The translations under genes were made by a program, and so were the position numbers. The notes under the pieces were generated by a model. That model was not told the origin of the DNA. It searched no databases and saw only the letters and a program-made list of their open reading frames with translations. A stretch of 64,000 nucleotides of DNA from Cocos nucifera (Eukaryota; Streptophyta; Magnoliopsida; Arecales; Arecaceae), in NCBI GenBank assembly GCA_006176705.1, contig QRFJ01000387.1, positions 124,001 through 188,000 of the forward strand, read 5' to 3'. Of the stretch, positions 39,745 through 54,300 are shown piece after piece. The stretch's first letter is position 1; each line of letters opens with the position of its first letter.

Positions 39745-42700
39745 TTATTCACACTTGATAGATCGGTATATGTGACGGACAAATAACAAGGCAGCACGGA
39801 AACCAATGCTCCCAAGCATGAGGAAGAAACCATAGCAGATGCAAGCCATGTACCCGAAGAAGAACGAAGTTTGCATAAAACCTGACATGTCTGACCGAGC
39901 ATAGTAGTAGTACAGGCAGTACCCGTATATGAATAGGCCAGTTGATCCTCCACAAAGGAATGACCTGAATCAGAACAAACAGATGCAAGGTTTCAAAATT
40001 CAAAGGCATGTACACAAAAAGCATTTGAGATGCATCACAAATTTAGAAAAGCTGTATACGAGCACCAGAGCAATCAGCAACATGGTGTTCCAACTAGTGC
40101 ATGTCCCTTGGATCTAACTCAGTAACCCATGGCCATACAAGGAAACATTTTCTTTCATGAAACAATATCAGCAGTCAGCAGCAAATACTCAGAGGTATTG
40201 TGATTCTATCATTACATAACACCCAGTCAACTTTAAATTCTGAAGAGAAGGCACAAAATAGGAACCGCTAACTAGATCCATTGAGTTTCCAAATTCATGC
40301 ATCACCAAGAGGAGGATATATTTTCAATTGAAAAACATTACACATGCTGTATAAAATAAGCAATCCGAGCTACCGATCTTTGTTAGTCTTTTTTAATAAA
40401 AGTATGGTGCTCTCGGCCCGAGTTTTACTCATTATGGTTTTTTTGGATGAAGTGTTAGGGAACAGATCAATTGCACCTTCGTTTGGGACGCATCTAAAAT
40501 AATGCAGAAAGTGGACAAAGTGAAGAGGCAGAAAGCCAGAAACAGGGATATGTATATGCTTCTAAAAAAGGCTGTTTGCATATTTTAGAACTGCTGATTT
40601 TAACCTAATTTTTTTAAGAGTAAGGATATCACTACATAATGCTGCATGGAAATAAGATGTAAGAACCATAAATAACTTCAACAATGTTGTTGTTCCAAAA
40701 ACCAATACCCATTTTTTTGACTCACTCGGGCTCAACTTTAAAAGACCTTCTAAGGCAGCTCTGCAGCATTGACCCAGGTCCAAAGAATAACAATACTCAA
40801 ATCCTTTCGGTGAAATATACATGTTATAGTTCACAAACTGCATATAATTTAAAGGAAACTGCACCTAATGAAGCCCAGGATAAAATTAGTATTATCTTCC
40901 ATAATAAGGTCATGATGGTACGTATCTTGATTTATGTCATCTGTTAAGCTAACAACAGAAACCCTAAACCCTAACAACAGAAAACCTCTTTTAAAGCTTC
41001 ACTTCATGACATGTAATCAGCAACGTAATGGTGGATGATGTTTTATCTGAGATTCATGAAAGACATGCAAAGGAGAGGATTGGAATATAAGATCATGAAG
41101 CAATCATCACACGCATTAATAGCCCACAAAATCAGGCTGGAACTTCAACTATTAGTCCAGAAAACCATCATTTCATTACCTTTATTTAAACATATGCTTC
41201 ATACCAAAATTCCAACTTCTAGAACCTATTTAAACCAGATCCCCTGTTCGTAACATATTAGCTCATCAAAGCCCACCACCTAAGGCTCCTCTGAACATCT
41301 CTAGCTTGCCGGCTAGCAACGAATCCCTTCAATTGAAGCAATCATACCATCTTTTCAGCTATTTATAGCCTCCACTACTTATGAACGTCTGAAATTTCTT
41401 GTCTCAGATGCATAGAATGGGCTGGTGACATGCACTGAACGTTCATATCTCTGACACACCGAACATCAACATTATCATTTTTACAGAAAAAGTTATTTTA
41501 AAATTTATAAATTATTTAGCATTTCTTTTGTCCTTTTTTTTCCTCCTCTTCACGGTTCTTAAATTGAATATCCATTTTATTGCACTGGACTACCTGCAAC
41601 AAGTCAGTCTTGAGCAATCTAGGCTTGAGCGAATATCAATCTGATTTGAAGTTTGAATCTTTATGCATGAATTAGACTCATAAGGCCACTATCTAGAACA
41701 TAAACTAGAAAACTTGTATAACCAACATGTTAGCTGTGATCTGAATGCATGTCTCATTTCAAACTAAAAGTTCCACAATTTACACTAACTGAAGTTGAAA
41801 TTTAGTGTTTCATGAAATAAACAAGCATTTATAAAGCTGCATGTAATACATAATACAACGGTAGAGAGTAGAATTAACTTCTAACAGATGAGAGTGCACA
41901 GAAAAGAAAGCACAAAACATTAAAGAAAAGATGGATTTTCGTCCTGAATGCCTCAGAACATCCACATGATGTGGACCCCTTTCTCTTTAATTAAGATGGA
42001 TAAATTTCAAATAGGCTATAGATCTTGCGAATTTAAAAGTGTTTAAATTGTACTATTGATGCAACCCAAGAACCAAGGTACCTCTAATTCCATTCCCTGA
42101 CCTCCCTTTCCCTCTCATGCATACCATAAATCACTCCATGGTCATCTTTTATGTTGGGTCCCAGGTTTACCTTCCATTATTTCGCTTTTCTCCATAAATA
42201 AGGGGGGAGTGAACATATGGGAAGCGACAAACATGAGGAGATGCAAAAAGCTAATTGGTGATCCCAAATTGAAAAGTTCAATGCAAGATCCAAAACTTTT
42301 GAACCATTATTTTTCAAACAAAATGTCAACAATTCATTTATTAGATCACCTTCACTCAGTAGGAACAAATAAAATGAGTAATACACATGATAAACAAATA
42401 CAGATTGTGACAAAACTAGGAGGAGAGAGTTTTGTAGTGTGTACTCACATACACAAAGCTTTTCACTTAGAAGTTACTATTAGCGGCATGCTGCTAGTAC
42501 AAAGGCATTCACAAGGATAAATACAAAATTTAATCTTGTGCAGAGTAACTTCCTAAAAATCAGCAACAAAAGGTGATCAAGAAAATAGAAGAAAAAAGAA
42601 ACTAATCAAGGCCCCATGAATACCAAGCAAAAGTTACAGAAGTTATATAAATAGCAGCCCTAGAAGGATCTGGAAAACCATCAGAAATATATATGTAAAG

Positions 42701-45700
42701 AGAGTCTCAATGCAGAGACAAGCTAACACAAATGATATGAAATACCTATCAAGTCAATGGATGTCTGGCTTACCTCCACCACCATTCATGATCTTCAGCA
42801 GCAAGTTGAAAGTAGGTCAATGCGACAGTTATGAAGGCAGTGACAATGAGAAGAATGATAAAGACTATAAAGAGGATGCTGTAGATTGTGTAAATTCGGT
42901 GGCCCCAGACACTTGCAAATATGTAGTAAAGTTCAATATAAATGGCACTAAATGGTAGAAAACCAGCCATTGCCATCTGCGGAATAGTTCCTCGGTACCA
43001 AGGCAGAGGTGGGATCTCTCGAGGATACTTGGTAGTGCGACAAGGAGCCTGGAATTCTGCCTTGCTATTCTTGCCAGCAATCCCACCCAGAACAAGAAGA
43101 GGAGAAGTTACCAGTGTCCATATGAGAAGAATCACTAAAATAGTGCCAAATGGGAGTGCTGCTGTAGCACTATATATAATGGCAACAGTGTTCAGAAAGC
43201 AGAATGTCAGGAACAGAGGACCGCAAAACAGGCATCCTGTCATCAGCAAATTCCTTACCTGCAAACAGAAATATGAAAATGGTAACTACAAATTCTTCCA
43301 TTTATTCATCACATATATTCTATTTGCACATGTTGCATACGTTTGAAAAGCAATTACATGCTAAGACTAATGAATGAAGTGGGGAAAAAATGAAACATAA
43401 AGAGATAAATGAAAAAGAAAATTAAGCACGCACCCAGTTTGTTCCTTCAAGCTGAAAATAGAAAGAAGTGGAAATATAACCAGCTATGCCAGATGTAAGT
43501 GCGTAGATGACAACCAGTGCAGTGAAAAGAGCACCTCGATTGTAAGGGTAGAACACCCCCACCAAAGCAAGAATAAATATGAAAATTGTACTGCCAAGTA
43601 TGCCAAAGAAAAAACAGTATAAGATGAAGGACAAACAAATCGTAGTTTGCTTCAAAAGATTTGGACATTGAAATGTGATATATCTATTAATTGAACATAT
43701 TATTTATCATTAGTGCATTCGGATTAATGAAATTAAACAATACAGGATTTATATCTGAAGCTTACAGAGCAAATAGCTGAGTGCCAGAACCAACACAGGC
43801 AGCAAAGAGTGACTTGTGCTTTGGGAACCTAAAGACATCCCCATGGATATATTTCCATCCAGTCTCTTCCTGGTCTTCAGCTGACTCCTCATCATGAGCA
43901 TACCTTTAATCATAGAAAAGAGATTACAGAGGGTTAATCAATTGAATGTTGCGACCATATTTTTAAGCATATAAAGAGAGCAGACAAATTAATATACTGC
44001 TCCCTTTCTCTAGCATGCAAAGAAACACACCATCATGATCCACACAACACCTCTGGGGAACCGATTCTTGTTCCATAAATCCAATTGAAAACTTGATGCT
44101 GAAAGGCTCAGAGATTACTAAGAACATAGTTTATAGCTTTAGACTTCAGCTAGCACCGGTATATATCTTCCAAATGTAGCACTCCAAGCTAATGTTCTTC
44201 CTGCACGAACAACTCCATGCCGGCATGCCCCATACATGTATTGGGTTCCATACTGTCTCATCTGAGGCTATATCAAGTTTGTATTGGGCCACATAATCTG
44301 GGAAGGTTTTGCATTTACCAGTGTTCATACAATTTTCTAATATGTCCCTGTCATTCTCAGACTTTATATAGTTAACTATTGATATCGTTGTGGACTTTTC
44401 TTTTTCAACTGGACTTTTAGGCCATCAAAGTTTGTTAACTGATATCTTTTAAACAACTCTACAGGTAACAGAATTTTAAGAGTATGTCGGATACAGAATC
44501 CTAATTGGTGACTTTCAAAACAGTGGAAAACAAGGATTTAAACACCTAAGTAAGGATTTTGCATGAAACCTCAATATTTCAATACTAAGTTTCAAAATCA
44601 TAATGATATAGAAAAATATAGGACAATGTTTATCATCATATATTTATGCTATACACTTATTGTACTTGCAAGTAGCATATTTTGTTGGTGTCGTAGCTTG
44701 TGAGCCACTATGTAACTTCAGCACATATTAATTGCTGTCCAGTGGAAAAAGCACAAAGTGGCATGTTGTGCCTTCAATAAGATCTAGAACTGACAACTAC
44801 AATATTATTATAAGATAAAATAGCAGTATATTATGAATCAATTGCAACTTCCAATAACCAGTACCTATATATACACATAAAATATAATTTTCAAAAAATC
44901 TATGATGGCATCCAACGTATATTGATACTGATCACGTTTGTCTTCAAGAGCTAAGTTGACATACAAAATAAAAATAAAATACAAGAATTTATCAATTTTT
45001 GAAAATTGTTAATCCCACACTCCAATAAAATTTGTACGTTGTTTCTAACATGTATGATAAAGTACACTCACGTCAAAAAAGGATCTAAAGAGATGTGTTG
45101 CAGCAAAATGGATGTCAATGCTCAAAAACATATGAAAACACAGATCAAAGTTCATGTAGTTTTAGGGGAGTTGTTAATCTTTGTTTTTTCAAAAAAAAAA
45201 AAAAAATCAGGTTTTATAGATTCTATCTCAGATCTACTTATGTTGCTTTTGGTGTTCTAATGATTTTCTATAAAATTTATATATTTTGTGTGCCATGTTC
45301 TACCTGCCGAGCATGAACTTAAAATGGCAAAAAAGATATAAAACAGAATAATGTAAAATAAAATAAAGAAATGAAAACATTCTCACTTGACAAAGTCATT
45401 CTTTAGCACCCGCATGAGAATCGTGGCAAGGAATCCAGTTAGCAAAAGAACCGTGACGCATGAGTTAATTATTGAGAACCAATGAATTTCCAAGTGATGC
45501 GGCAGTGATGAAGTCTGCGAATACTTATCCATCCGGTTCTCAAAGGGTGTGCTTGTCTCCCTCCACTTCACTGAATACAAGAACTCCACCTCGATTTCCC
45601 TGTCCTTAGTGACATCAACCAATGCATTGGGATCGGTGTGGGCATTGATCTCGATCACTCGGTCACCATTATATAGGACGTCAAAGTGGATATGCCTGTA

Positions 45701-46864
45701 AAGGTAGTACTTGTACTCATTCTCATCAGTCTTGCCTTCCCTGTCAACCTTCCCAATGAATCCCCAAATGGGGAGGTCATCGTAGTACATCTGGAAGTAG
45801 TAGTCCTTGAGGACTGCACTTCTAAACTGGGCCACCTCTTCTCTCTTCAGCTTCTTCGTGCACACCACTTTGGAGTCCAGGTCGACACGGAAGTCAAGCT
45901 TGTATGGAGCATCGACCAGGCGGTCCCCATTCAGCACTTCACCAAGAGCTTCTGATTTCTCCTTCATATGTTCTGGTTCAACACGATTGATAAAACAAAC
46001 TATAATTAATATGAAGCATGTGAAAACATGAAACAAGGTAGCATGAAACATGGGGTGTAACCCGACCTGGACTGCAGAAGGGGAGATCAAAGTACCGATA
46101 CGTCTCACTGAAAGAAGGAACACATGAGGGCAATTAGAAATCATAACATTTAAGTATTGGATCCAAGTCATAGAAGAAACAATGGAGGTTGCATCTTGTC
46201 ATAATGCTCAATCGATATAATATCCAAATCTAGAACAACTTCACGTATTCTGATCACGACTAAACAAGGCCTAGTAGATCTGAGCAACCTTAACGGAAAG
46301 AAACCAGCTTTTCATGAAATTTCTTCTATTTTTAATGGACCAACAATTTCACGCTCACAAACTCTCCTTAATTTACAAATTAATCAAATAATTATCAAAC
46401 TCTTAGGACTAAAACTTTATATTGTGGGTACAACATCTACCCACCATTACCAATCAAGTAGCGATGTTCCCCAGATTAAAATCTCCAAATTCAACCAGAT
46501 CCAAAGGATCTAGAGGTCAAATCAGATAAAAAATCCCATAAATAGAAACTAACCAGACCGGACAGATCCCGCATCAAACCCGATAGGGCATCTAGACCCT
46601 AGAAATCTAGCAGATCCGAGAAGGATGAGAAGAGATCCGATGCCAGAAGAGGCCATTTCAGCCAAAATAAACTTCAAAAGGGGGAAGAAACGAACCCTAC
46701 CTGGGGTTGTGGAAAGGGCCGACCTTGTTGGCGTAGAGAGGGACCGGCTCTCCGGCCTTGTAGCGGTGATCGGACGCGTCGGCCGCCACTCCTGCAATCC
46801 CGAAACATAGCAAGAAAACCGCCGCCAACGCCACCAACAAATCTATCGCCTTTTTCTTCCCCAT
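39745..46864 (-). CDS. transmembrane 9 superfamily (endomembrane protein 70) protein
   Basis: Complete gene with seven exons (minus): 46864-46701, 46107-46067, 45972-45387, 43903-43766, 43590-43434, 43258-42774 and 39964-39745, all GT-AG and phase-matched. They give 596 residues, the usual length for the short plant TM9SF/EMP class. Residues 1-27 form a signal peptide (LLVALAAVFLLCFGIAGVAA). Residues to about 235 are the lumenal domain, with NPSETYRYFDLPFC, ALGEVLNGDRLVDAPYKLDF, LPIWGFIGKV and KYYLYRHIHFDVLYNGDRVI. Nine membrane spans follow, starting with VTVLLLTGFLATILM. The family signatures CVGSGTQLFA, YNRGALFTALVVIYALTSGI and LLMTGCLFCGPLFL are present. The protein ends FVRHIYRSIKCE, which holds the KxD/E COPI-binding, Golgi-retention motif known for plant EMPs. 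It is expected in Golgi and endomembranes. The start is the only ATG that gives the signal peptide. Confidence 0.97.
39965..42773 (-). other. last intron of the TM9SF gene (2.8 kb)
   Basis: The intron runs from the GTAAGC donor after EWWWR to the TTCAG acceptor before SFLCGGSTG. It shows no exon, element protein or strong repeat. A short telomere-like run, AAACCCTAAACCCTAAC, lies near 40963. Intron 43904-45386 (1.5 kb) is likewise without recognisable content except an A run near 45190. Confidence 0.8.
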
Positions 46865-46990
46865 CTCTTCCCCTCTCTCTCCCTCGCTCTCGCTCTCGCT
46901 CGCGCCCTCTCTCTCCTTTGACGCGAAGGCGTTTTACAGAGGAGCGGCAGCTCGGCGAGACAGTACTCTTTTAACTTGAGTTACCATACG
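46865..46990 (-). promoter_or_regulatory. 5' untranslated region and core promoter of the TM9SF gene
   Basis: Directly upstream of the ATG (on the minus strand) lies a GA-rich tract of about 70 bases with GCGAGAGCGAGAGCGAG and GAGAGAGAG words, common in plant 5' leaders. Farther up are GCGCC-type and AAACGCC words. No definite TATA box was seen within 126 bases. The transcription start cannot be fixed from sequence. Confidence 0.45.
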
Positions 46991-48820
46991 AAGCATGCCA
47001 AAAAAAAAAAAGTTATATATATCCGTATATCTATCTAACTATATATATTTTTATTTGTTTATTCGTTTTTGGGACTCCAATCCCCTTGCGACTTCAAGCG
47101 AGAGCGAGCGAGGACTCATTGGGCATTTGGGTCCTCAAAAAAGTGTCGGCCAACCTGTCGCTGGCCGGTCAAATCGCATCTGAGCCGGAGGGCAGCACGA
47201 ATGGCTTGAGACGGGTGCGTTGTGGGCCGGCCGGCTGGTGTAACAGTTGGCATGCTAGCGTATTTAGGAGCATGGTTGATTTTGGATAAAAACCCAGGTA
47301 GATAACTAATACCGGGACATATTGAGATCCTGGAATTAGTTGAGATGAAAAGCTCAAGTTTATAAAGATATAAATATCTGAGATTGATATCTAGTGATCA
47401 TTAGGATACAAAATATTAGCTAGCAAGCAATGGAGAGAGGGTACATGTTATTTAAGACATTTAGTTAACTTAGAATTTATAATGTTATATTTGAAAATAT
47501 CTCAAAAAAATCAGTTTAAATCAAACTAGAAATATAAAATTGATGTTTTATACATAATAGTGGTTGGTGCCAAAAATATTAGTATATATTAGTATGATGA
47601 TTGATAAGAAAAACTGTGATTGCTGAAAATAACATCCTTTAAAAAGGTTTCTAGAATAGTTATTAGAAAACTTGGGTTTGCACTTTCCTTCAAGCTGTCA
47701 CTTTCTGTGTTGGTGATGGCTGATTGGGTTTACTGTTGTGAAGCTTCGTGATCAAATTTCAGGATGGTCCAATATGGATTAGATCAATAGCATTCCTAGT
47801 TAGATCGTTTGCCAAAAAATGGTTTTCCTAATTAACACTAGATCGTTCAATCCTAAATGAGTAATCCAACTAAAAACTCATTATTCCAACTGAATAACTC
47901 AAATTTTTAGGTAGATCAGTGATCTAACCCAAGCGAGTCTTCTTAAATGCACTTGGAGAAGTTATTTGTATTTATATTTATGTACTTATATTTATTATTT
48001 GGTTTTTATTAGTCATGCTTCAAAATCCCTTCTTCTCTCCTGTCATTTTTGAATTTTGCTTGGGGAGCTAAGATCAGAAGCAAGAACTTGTGATACCCTG
48101 TCTTTTACAAGACATATTTCCATCTACTTATGCCCTATATTTTCATTCACTAATTTCCAATTTCATTAAACCAATATTGGGCTAAATGGCTAATTATTTA
48201 GCATAAAGGAGCCAAATTTAGTGTCTTGAGAAGCTCCATTTAATTAGACATCCTAGGAAGTTGGTGCCTGCATAACATTCTTAATTTTCAAGTGCCACCA
48301 ACATTAATTAACTAATAAGATTCTCGTAGCTTTGCTAAGTACTATAAACCCCTAAAGTCTTGGATGGCCAAGGTCAAACAATAGATAACAAAATCTTTTT
48401 AATCTTTAAAAGATGAAAATACAATTTAGTAATAATGAGGTAATTATCTAATAAAAATTGCATAAGAAGATGAAAAATGATACCTGGAAGGCTTGTGTTA
48501 TCCTTGGACTTGCCTAGCAAAAGACTAGACTAACAATAATTTAAAATATTGAGAAACTTTTTTTAAAAAATAGAACTTAGAAAAAAGAAAAGATTTCAAA
48601 CTCTAAGGAAAATTAAGAAACTAAACTACCAAGGAGAAAACTGACAGCTTACTACCTTGCTAGTAGGAAGGCTCCACCACTGCTAAAGACTCCATTAACT
48701 ATATAGATGTTTATTTCAAAAGTGTTGGTGCAGTTTTTACGATGATCAAAATAAGACATGGAGGTATTAATACAGAAACTATATTACCAAAACAACATCT
48801 CAAGAAGGAAGGAAGAAAAT
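46991..48820. other. intergenic stretch upstream of the TM9SF gene
   Basis: This stretch is AT-rich and no gene or element coding sequence is visible. Part of it may be distal promoter. Short open frames (for example 47086-47289) have no motif. Confidence 0.55.
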
Positions 48821-50334
48821 TGTTGGGGTAGATTCTCGTTACTTAGCCGACAGTCTTTTCTCCCCATCATCAACCGACTATTCACCCAAATCTCCATCGG
48901 CTAGATGAGCCCAGTCTAGTTAGTGTTGAGCCAACTTGGAGATATTTGGCATCCGACAAGCTATTCCTTGGTGGAATTCGGTATCTGACCGACTACTTCC
49001 TTGGATCCCTGCCGACTAGCATAATCGACAATAGTTATTTGATAAGGATATTAATTATTCTTAAATATGGTGCATGACAATTACCCAAGAGTGGCCCATT
49101 ACTCTGTATTAACGACAATCAATAAGATAATTGCCTTTTAAACAACATAATTTTTATATCCCAAATTTTTAGGGATAAGAGTTATTTAATAACGACATTT
49201 CTCATCCTATAAAGATCGGTAAGCTAAAAGAACCTGGTAAGCTTTCTGAATACAAGCTCTAGCTTTTGTCTTTCCCTTTCTCTAACTGACTTAATCATTA
49301 GAGGATTCGGTGTTGGATAATTTCTAGCAATAGGACTTTCCTCTTTGCAGGTTCCTTGCCGCCCAATTTTTAAGCGCGACTTTCATCTCACTACCGACCA
49401 TTGCATCAAAGGAAGGCAGCAATAGATTGGCATGCTAGGTAGGAGAAGTGACAAAAATTTGTAGAAAATTTTTTTCTCTAATGACTATAATGGTGAAAAT
49501 AAGAGCTCAAGCTGCTTTCACCAGTTCTACATGACGTTCCTCACTTCGTGCTGCACCACCGATGACCCCCGAAGATCCTAATGCTTCATGGCCGATGGTG
49601 ACACCAGAACAACAACAACTCGCTACAATAATGCAACAAATGAAGACTTTGATGGAAGCTGTCTATAATTTCCAATAGCAACAACATTAGCAACAACCAG
49701 AGGAATTGGCACTGCGAGACTTGCTTTTTGGTAATGTCATCAACCCCGTTCCCTCTCGCATCACACTACTCGACGTTCCCGATGGATAGGTTACCAATTT
49801 GTCCGATGATCACTTTTGTTGGATTCTCGGCATGCTCCACAGCTATACACTAACGATCGCCGGTTCTCTTCTCCTCGATGAGTATCTTATAAAGGAAAGA
49901 GACCATGATCACCATCCCATTCTTCTGATAAAGGGTCCACCTTTGGACTCTCTAAATATCTCGATGAATCTCAACAACGTCTGGATGAATATGATCGTAA
50001 ACTGGAGGAGTTTGACCGCCGCTTGGAACAGCTCTAGATGAATGGTTGAAATTCTTCCATCGACTATGGAATCAGTACCCAACCACCATTCTCCTGCCAT
50101 ATTCTTGAGAAATCGATTTCTAGTCAGTTCAAAATGCCATAAATAGAATCGTATGATTGCTCCACCGATCCACTTGACTATCTAGCAAGCTACAAAACTC
50201 TGATGCTCATTCGAAAAGCATCTGATGCCCTTCTCTGCATTGCTTTTTTGGCTATCCTTCGAAAAACTACCCAAATATTATACTCCAGGCTTCAACTGGA
50301 GAGTATCCACTCGTTTGAGCAATTTGAGCGACTT
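48821..50334 (+). mobile_element. gypsy retrotransposon fragment (LTR plus gag), cut by a copia element
   Basis: The left end TGTTGGGGTAGATTCTCG at 48821 starts an LTR-like stretch with a TATAAAGATCGG word near 49215. It ends just before ATTGGCATGCTAGGTAGGAG (about 49426), a decayed form of the TTGGCGC..AGGTAGGG primer-site region of gypsy elements. A gag pseudogene follows. The element stops at 50334, where the copia element at 50335 begins. No continuation was recognised on the other side of the copia block. Confidence 0.6.
49481..50334 (+). pseudogene. gypsy gag, broken and truncated
   Basis: Starting at the ATG at 49481, the reading MTIMVKIRAQAAF continues with stops through TPEQQQLATIMQQMKTLMEA (a Gln-rich N-terminal region). 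It then reaches, with frameshifts, a retrotransposon gag core near 50130-50330: PIHLTI*QATKL, a KHLMPFSALLFWLS-like stretch and KLPKYYTPGFNWRVSTRLS. The order fits the PF03732-type gag domain of plant gypsy elements. It has no zinc knuckle or pol because the copia insertion cuts it off. Confidence 0.5.
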
Positions 50335-50581
50335 TGAAGGAAAGGTCTAGAGTTTCTAACATATATTTTGAAATTTTTTCAAAAGTAGATCAGCGAAAGC
50401 AATAAATTAGTCATATTAATTTATTAAAATATATAAATAAATTCTAGATTTAGGATCTAATATCATGATCTATGTATGCTAATAAATCTAAAATTAAATA
50501 TTAAATAAAATAAATATGTTGATTATTTCAACATCAAATTAAAATTAGATCTGATTTAGTGAGAGAAAGAGATCGAATCTC
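50335..50581 (-). repeat. 3' LTR end of the copia element (shared block)
   Basis: About 245 bp similar to 57248-57490, including TAATTTATTAAAATATATAA and CTAATATCATGATCTATGNA. After GATCGAATCT the similarity stops. The rest of the 3' LTR is either deleted or replaced. Confidence 0.7.
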
Positions 50582-51399
50582 TTAGAATCTATGTGGATAT
50601 GATTTTCATATAATTTATTTTCTTAACCTAAATCACATAGGATAACTCAGGATTTAACTATCAGTCCTGATTAGATCATCCACATTGTATTTTAAAATAT
50701 CAAATCCATCTCATAGATTATCCTAGCTAAGATTTTGCTAAATTGAAATACAACAATGCATTATCTCCAAACTTTTGGAATGGTCAATCCCATCTTGATC
50801 ACTCACCAACTTCGTAAGTACTTGACTATGTCTAGAAATCTTCTGTCACTGAATTAGAAATTCAGATAGTCTGACATCAAAGCACAGTGACTTGCTTGCA
50901 AGCCACCATGACGATCTCAAATCTAAGAGACACTTATACCCATAATCCATCAGAGTAATTCTCGATCGTAAAATACTTCGAAGTTGATTATGTTCAATGA
51001 TGATGTACATTTACATCTTATCTATATGCCATACCAATGTCTCCATACTTTTTGGTTAAGAGGACAATCAACCTATATGGCACACAACAACCTACACTCG
51101 ATAAACGTTGTTGTTCTAGTTAATAATGTATCATTTAGTTATGAATAGTTTAAGGACTAATCGATAAATCTTCTTTTTATCAAAACTAAATAATCCTAAG
51201 AACTTCATACAATAAAGAAGTTCATTAGAAGATGTTGACTTTGTGATGAAAAATACTAGAATATAATTTTATTCAATAATAAATTATTTATATTTACAAA
51301 ATAGCACAATCATTAATAGATCGATGATTAGCTTTGGAATATATTTTTTGATAACTCTCATTTATCCTAAAACTACTTGGTACAGTACCTAATATCCAT

Positions 51400-54300
51400 C
51401 TTCAACTTATAGTTATTGAACTTCTTTACCATCAGGACTTTAGTGAAGGGGTCGATCAGCTTCTTTTTTTCATCGATATTCTAAAGATCGATGTTATCTC
51501 GATCCACGATCTTTTAAATCATGTGATAACGATGCAGTATATGCTTTATCTACTAGTGTGCCTTCGGTTCCTTCATCTGAGCGATGGCTCCAATGCTATC
51601 ATAATAGAGCAGGATCAGACCATCTAGAAAAGATGCTACTTCAAGCTCAATGATTAACTTTCTCAGCCATAGCTTTTTTCATGGCATCTGATGCTGCAAC
51701 GTACTCTACCTTGCAAACTAAGTCTACCACAGTATGCTGCTTGAAACTCTTCCAATAAATGACTCCACTGTTTAGGATAAAAATATAATCCAATATGCTT
51801 CTGCTGTCATCACGATCAAATTAAAAGCTGAAGTCTATAAAAAATCTTATAAGCTTCAAATCTGACTCACCATAGATCAACCACTAGTCCTTAGCATTTC
51901 TTAAATACTTAAGGATGGTTTTCACCATCTTCCAGTGGTTCTCTTTTGGTTTAGATTAGTATCTACTCACTACTCCTAGTAAGTATGCCATATATGATCT
52001 CATACATATCATGACGTACATGATAGATTCCACTGTTGAAGTATATGAAATTCTACTCATACGCTATCTCTCTTCAGAAGTTGTCAGATAATCTTTTTTC
52101 AAGAAAGTTCATGACTTATCGGAAGATAGCCCTTCTTAGAATTCTTCATACTGAACCTCTTCAGCATAGTTTGTATATACGTGGACTGGAATAACCCAAG
52201 TATCCTCCTAGATCTATTCCTATAGATCTTCATCCCTAGGATGTAGGATGCTTTATCTAAGTCCTTCATGAAGAACTAAGATGATAGCTAAATTTTTATT
52301 TCTTATAATGCAGGAACGTCATTTCGATTAAGAGAATGTCATTCATGTACAAGACAAGAAATATCACTATCAGACCATTTGGCCACTTGTAAATGTAGGG
52401 CTCTTCTTCATTCTTAATGAAGCCATACATTTTGATCATCTTATCCAAATACATATTCAATCCATAAATGAATCTTTGAAGCTTGCACACCTTGGACTCA
52501 TCTGTGGATGTAAACTCCTTAGGTTGTATCATATACACTTCTTCAGTCAGCTCTTCATTCAGAAAAATTATCTTCACATCCATCTACTAGATCTCATAGT
52601 TCAGATGGGCAGCTATCAAAAGCATAATTCGAATAGATTTGAGTATTACCATAAGAAAGAATATCTCATCATAGTCAATACCATAACATTGATGATACCT
52701 CTTGACAACTAGACAGATTTTATAGGTCTCCATCTTTTCGTCTACGTTCCTTTTTCTCTTGAAAATCTACTTACATCCAATGGATTAAACCTCTTTAGGT
52801 GGGTCAACCAATATCCGCACATCATTGACCTTCATGGACTCCATCTTGAATTTTATGGTCTCAAGTCATTTCTCAAAATTAAGTCTCTATATTGCATCTA
52901 TATAGGTGATTGGATCCTTATTATTCTTACTGAGTTTGATAGGATCATCATTTTAGATAAAGAAATCATAGTATCTGTCTGACTAACGTGGTACTTTATC
53001 AGATCGCCTTAATGGTGTAGGTACATTGGGCTCTAGATTTGATCTAATCAAATCTGATTCTAGTTCAGCTATTAGTGCCGACTTTTCTATCTATTGAACT
53101 TTCTCAAGTTTAACCTTAGAGACAATAGTTTTTTCACCAAAAAACTTTTTTTTAAAAAAGATTGCCTTAAGACTTACGAACATCTTTTGTTGATCAGCAT
53201 GGTAGAAAATATATCCTTTGGCTTCTTTTGGATATCCTATGAAAGTACACTTGTCAGACTTAGGTCCAAGTTTATCTATCATTAAATATTTGATGTGAGT
53301 CAGACACCTTTGGATCCTAAGATGTGAAAGTACTGGCTCACGCCCTGTCCATATCTCATATAGAGTTTTAATAACAGACTTACTTGAAATTCTATTTAGA
53401 AGATAGCAAGCCGATTCGAGTGTATATCTCTAGAAGGATTCGACAAGCTGATAAAATTCATCATGGATCGAACCATGTCTAACAGAGTTCGATTTCTTCT
53501 TTCAAACACACCATTATGCCATGATATCTGTGAACGAGTTCATTGAGAGAGAATCCCATTCTCTCTTAGATATATGAGAAATTCACTAGAAAGATATTCT
53601 CCTCCTCGATCAAACTAGAGAGTTTTAATACTCTTTCTAATTTATTTTTTTACTTCATTTTAGAATCATTTAAATATTTCAAATGAATCTAACTTATATT
53701 TCATCAGATAGATATATTCATACCTAGACAGGTCATCTGTAAAAGTGATGAAGTAGAAATATCCATCTCTAGCACTTATGCTCATAGGTCCACATACATC
53801 AGTATGTACTAGACCTTAGAGTTTAGTGGCTCTCTCATCTTTTTCAATAAAAGATACTTCGTCAATTTTTCAACAAGACAGGACTCATAGGTTGGAAGTA
53901 ATTCACAATCACTAACTTCGAAAATTTTCTCTTGAGTCAACCTATTTATCCTATTCTTGTTAATGTGACCTAGCCTACAGTGCCATAGATGGATGATATC
54001 AGACACATTATCTAATCTAAAATATTTGCGAGTGGAGTAGATTATATTAACAGGTTATGATATTATATAGATTTCATTACTCAAATATTCTGAAAATATA
54101 GTAATATCATTCAAAATGATATTATAAAATTCTTTGTTTATTGAAATCTCATAATTATTTTTGGTCAAGAGGCCTACAGAAATGATATTCAAAAAGAAAC
54201 CAGGACAATGGTGACAATCACTAAGAACAATAGTACGAGACTCAAATACAAGTTTTAAGATCCTTAATGCTAAAACTAGAACTGATCTTGCATCTTCAAT

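Noticed and set aside
40957..40976. AAACCCTAAACCCTAAC, a telomere-like or telo-box motif in the last TM9SF intron.
   Set aside because: Only two units; such words are common by chance and within introns, and there is no promoter context.
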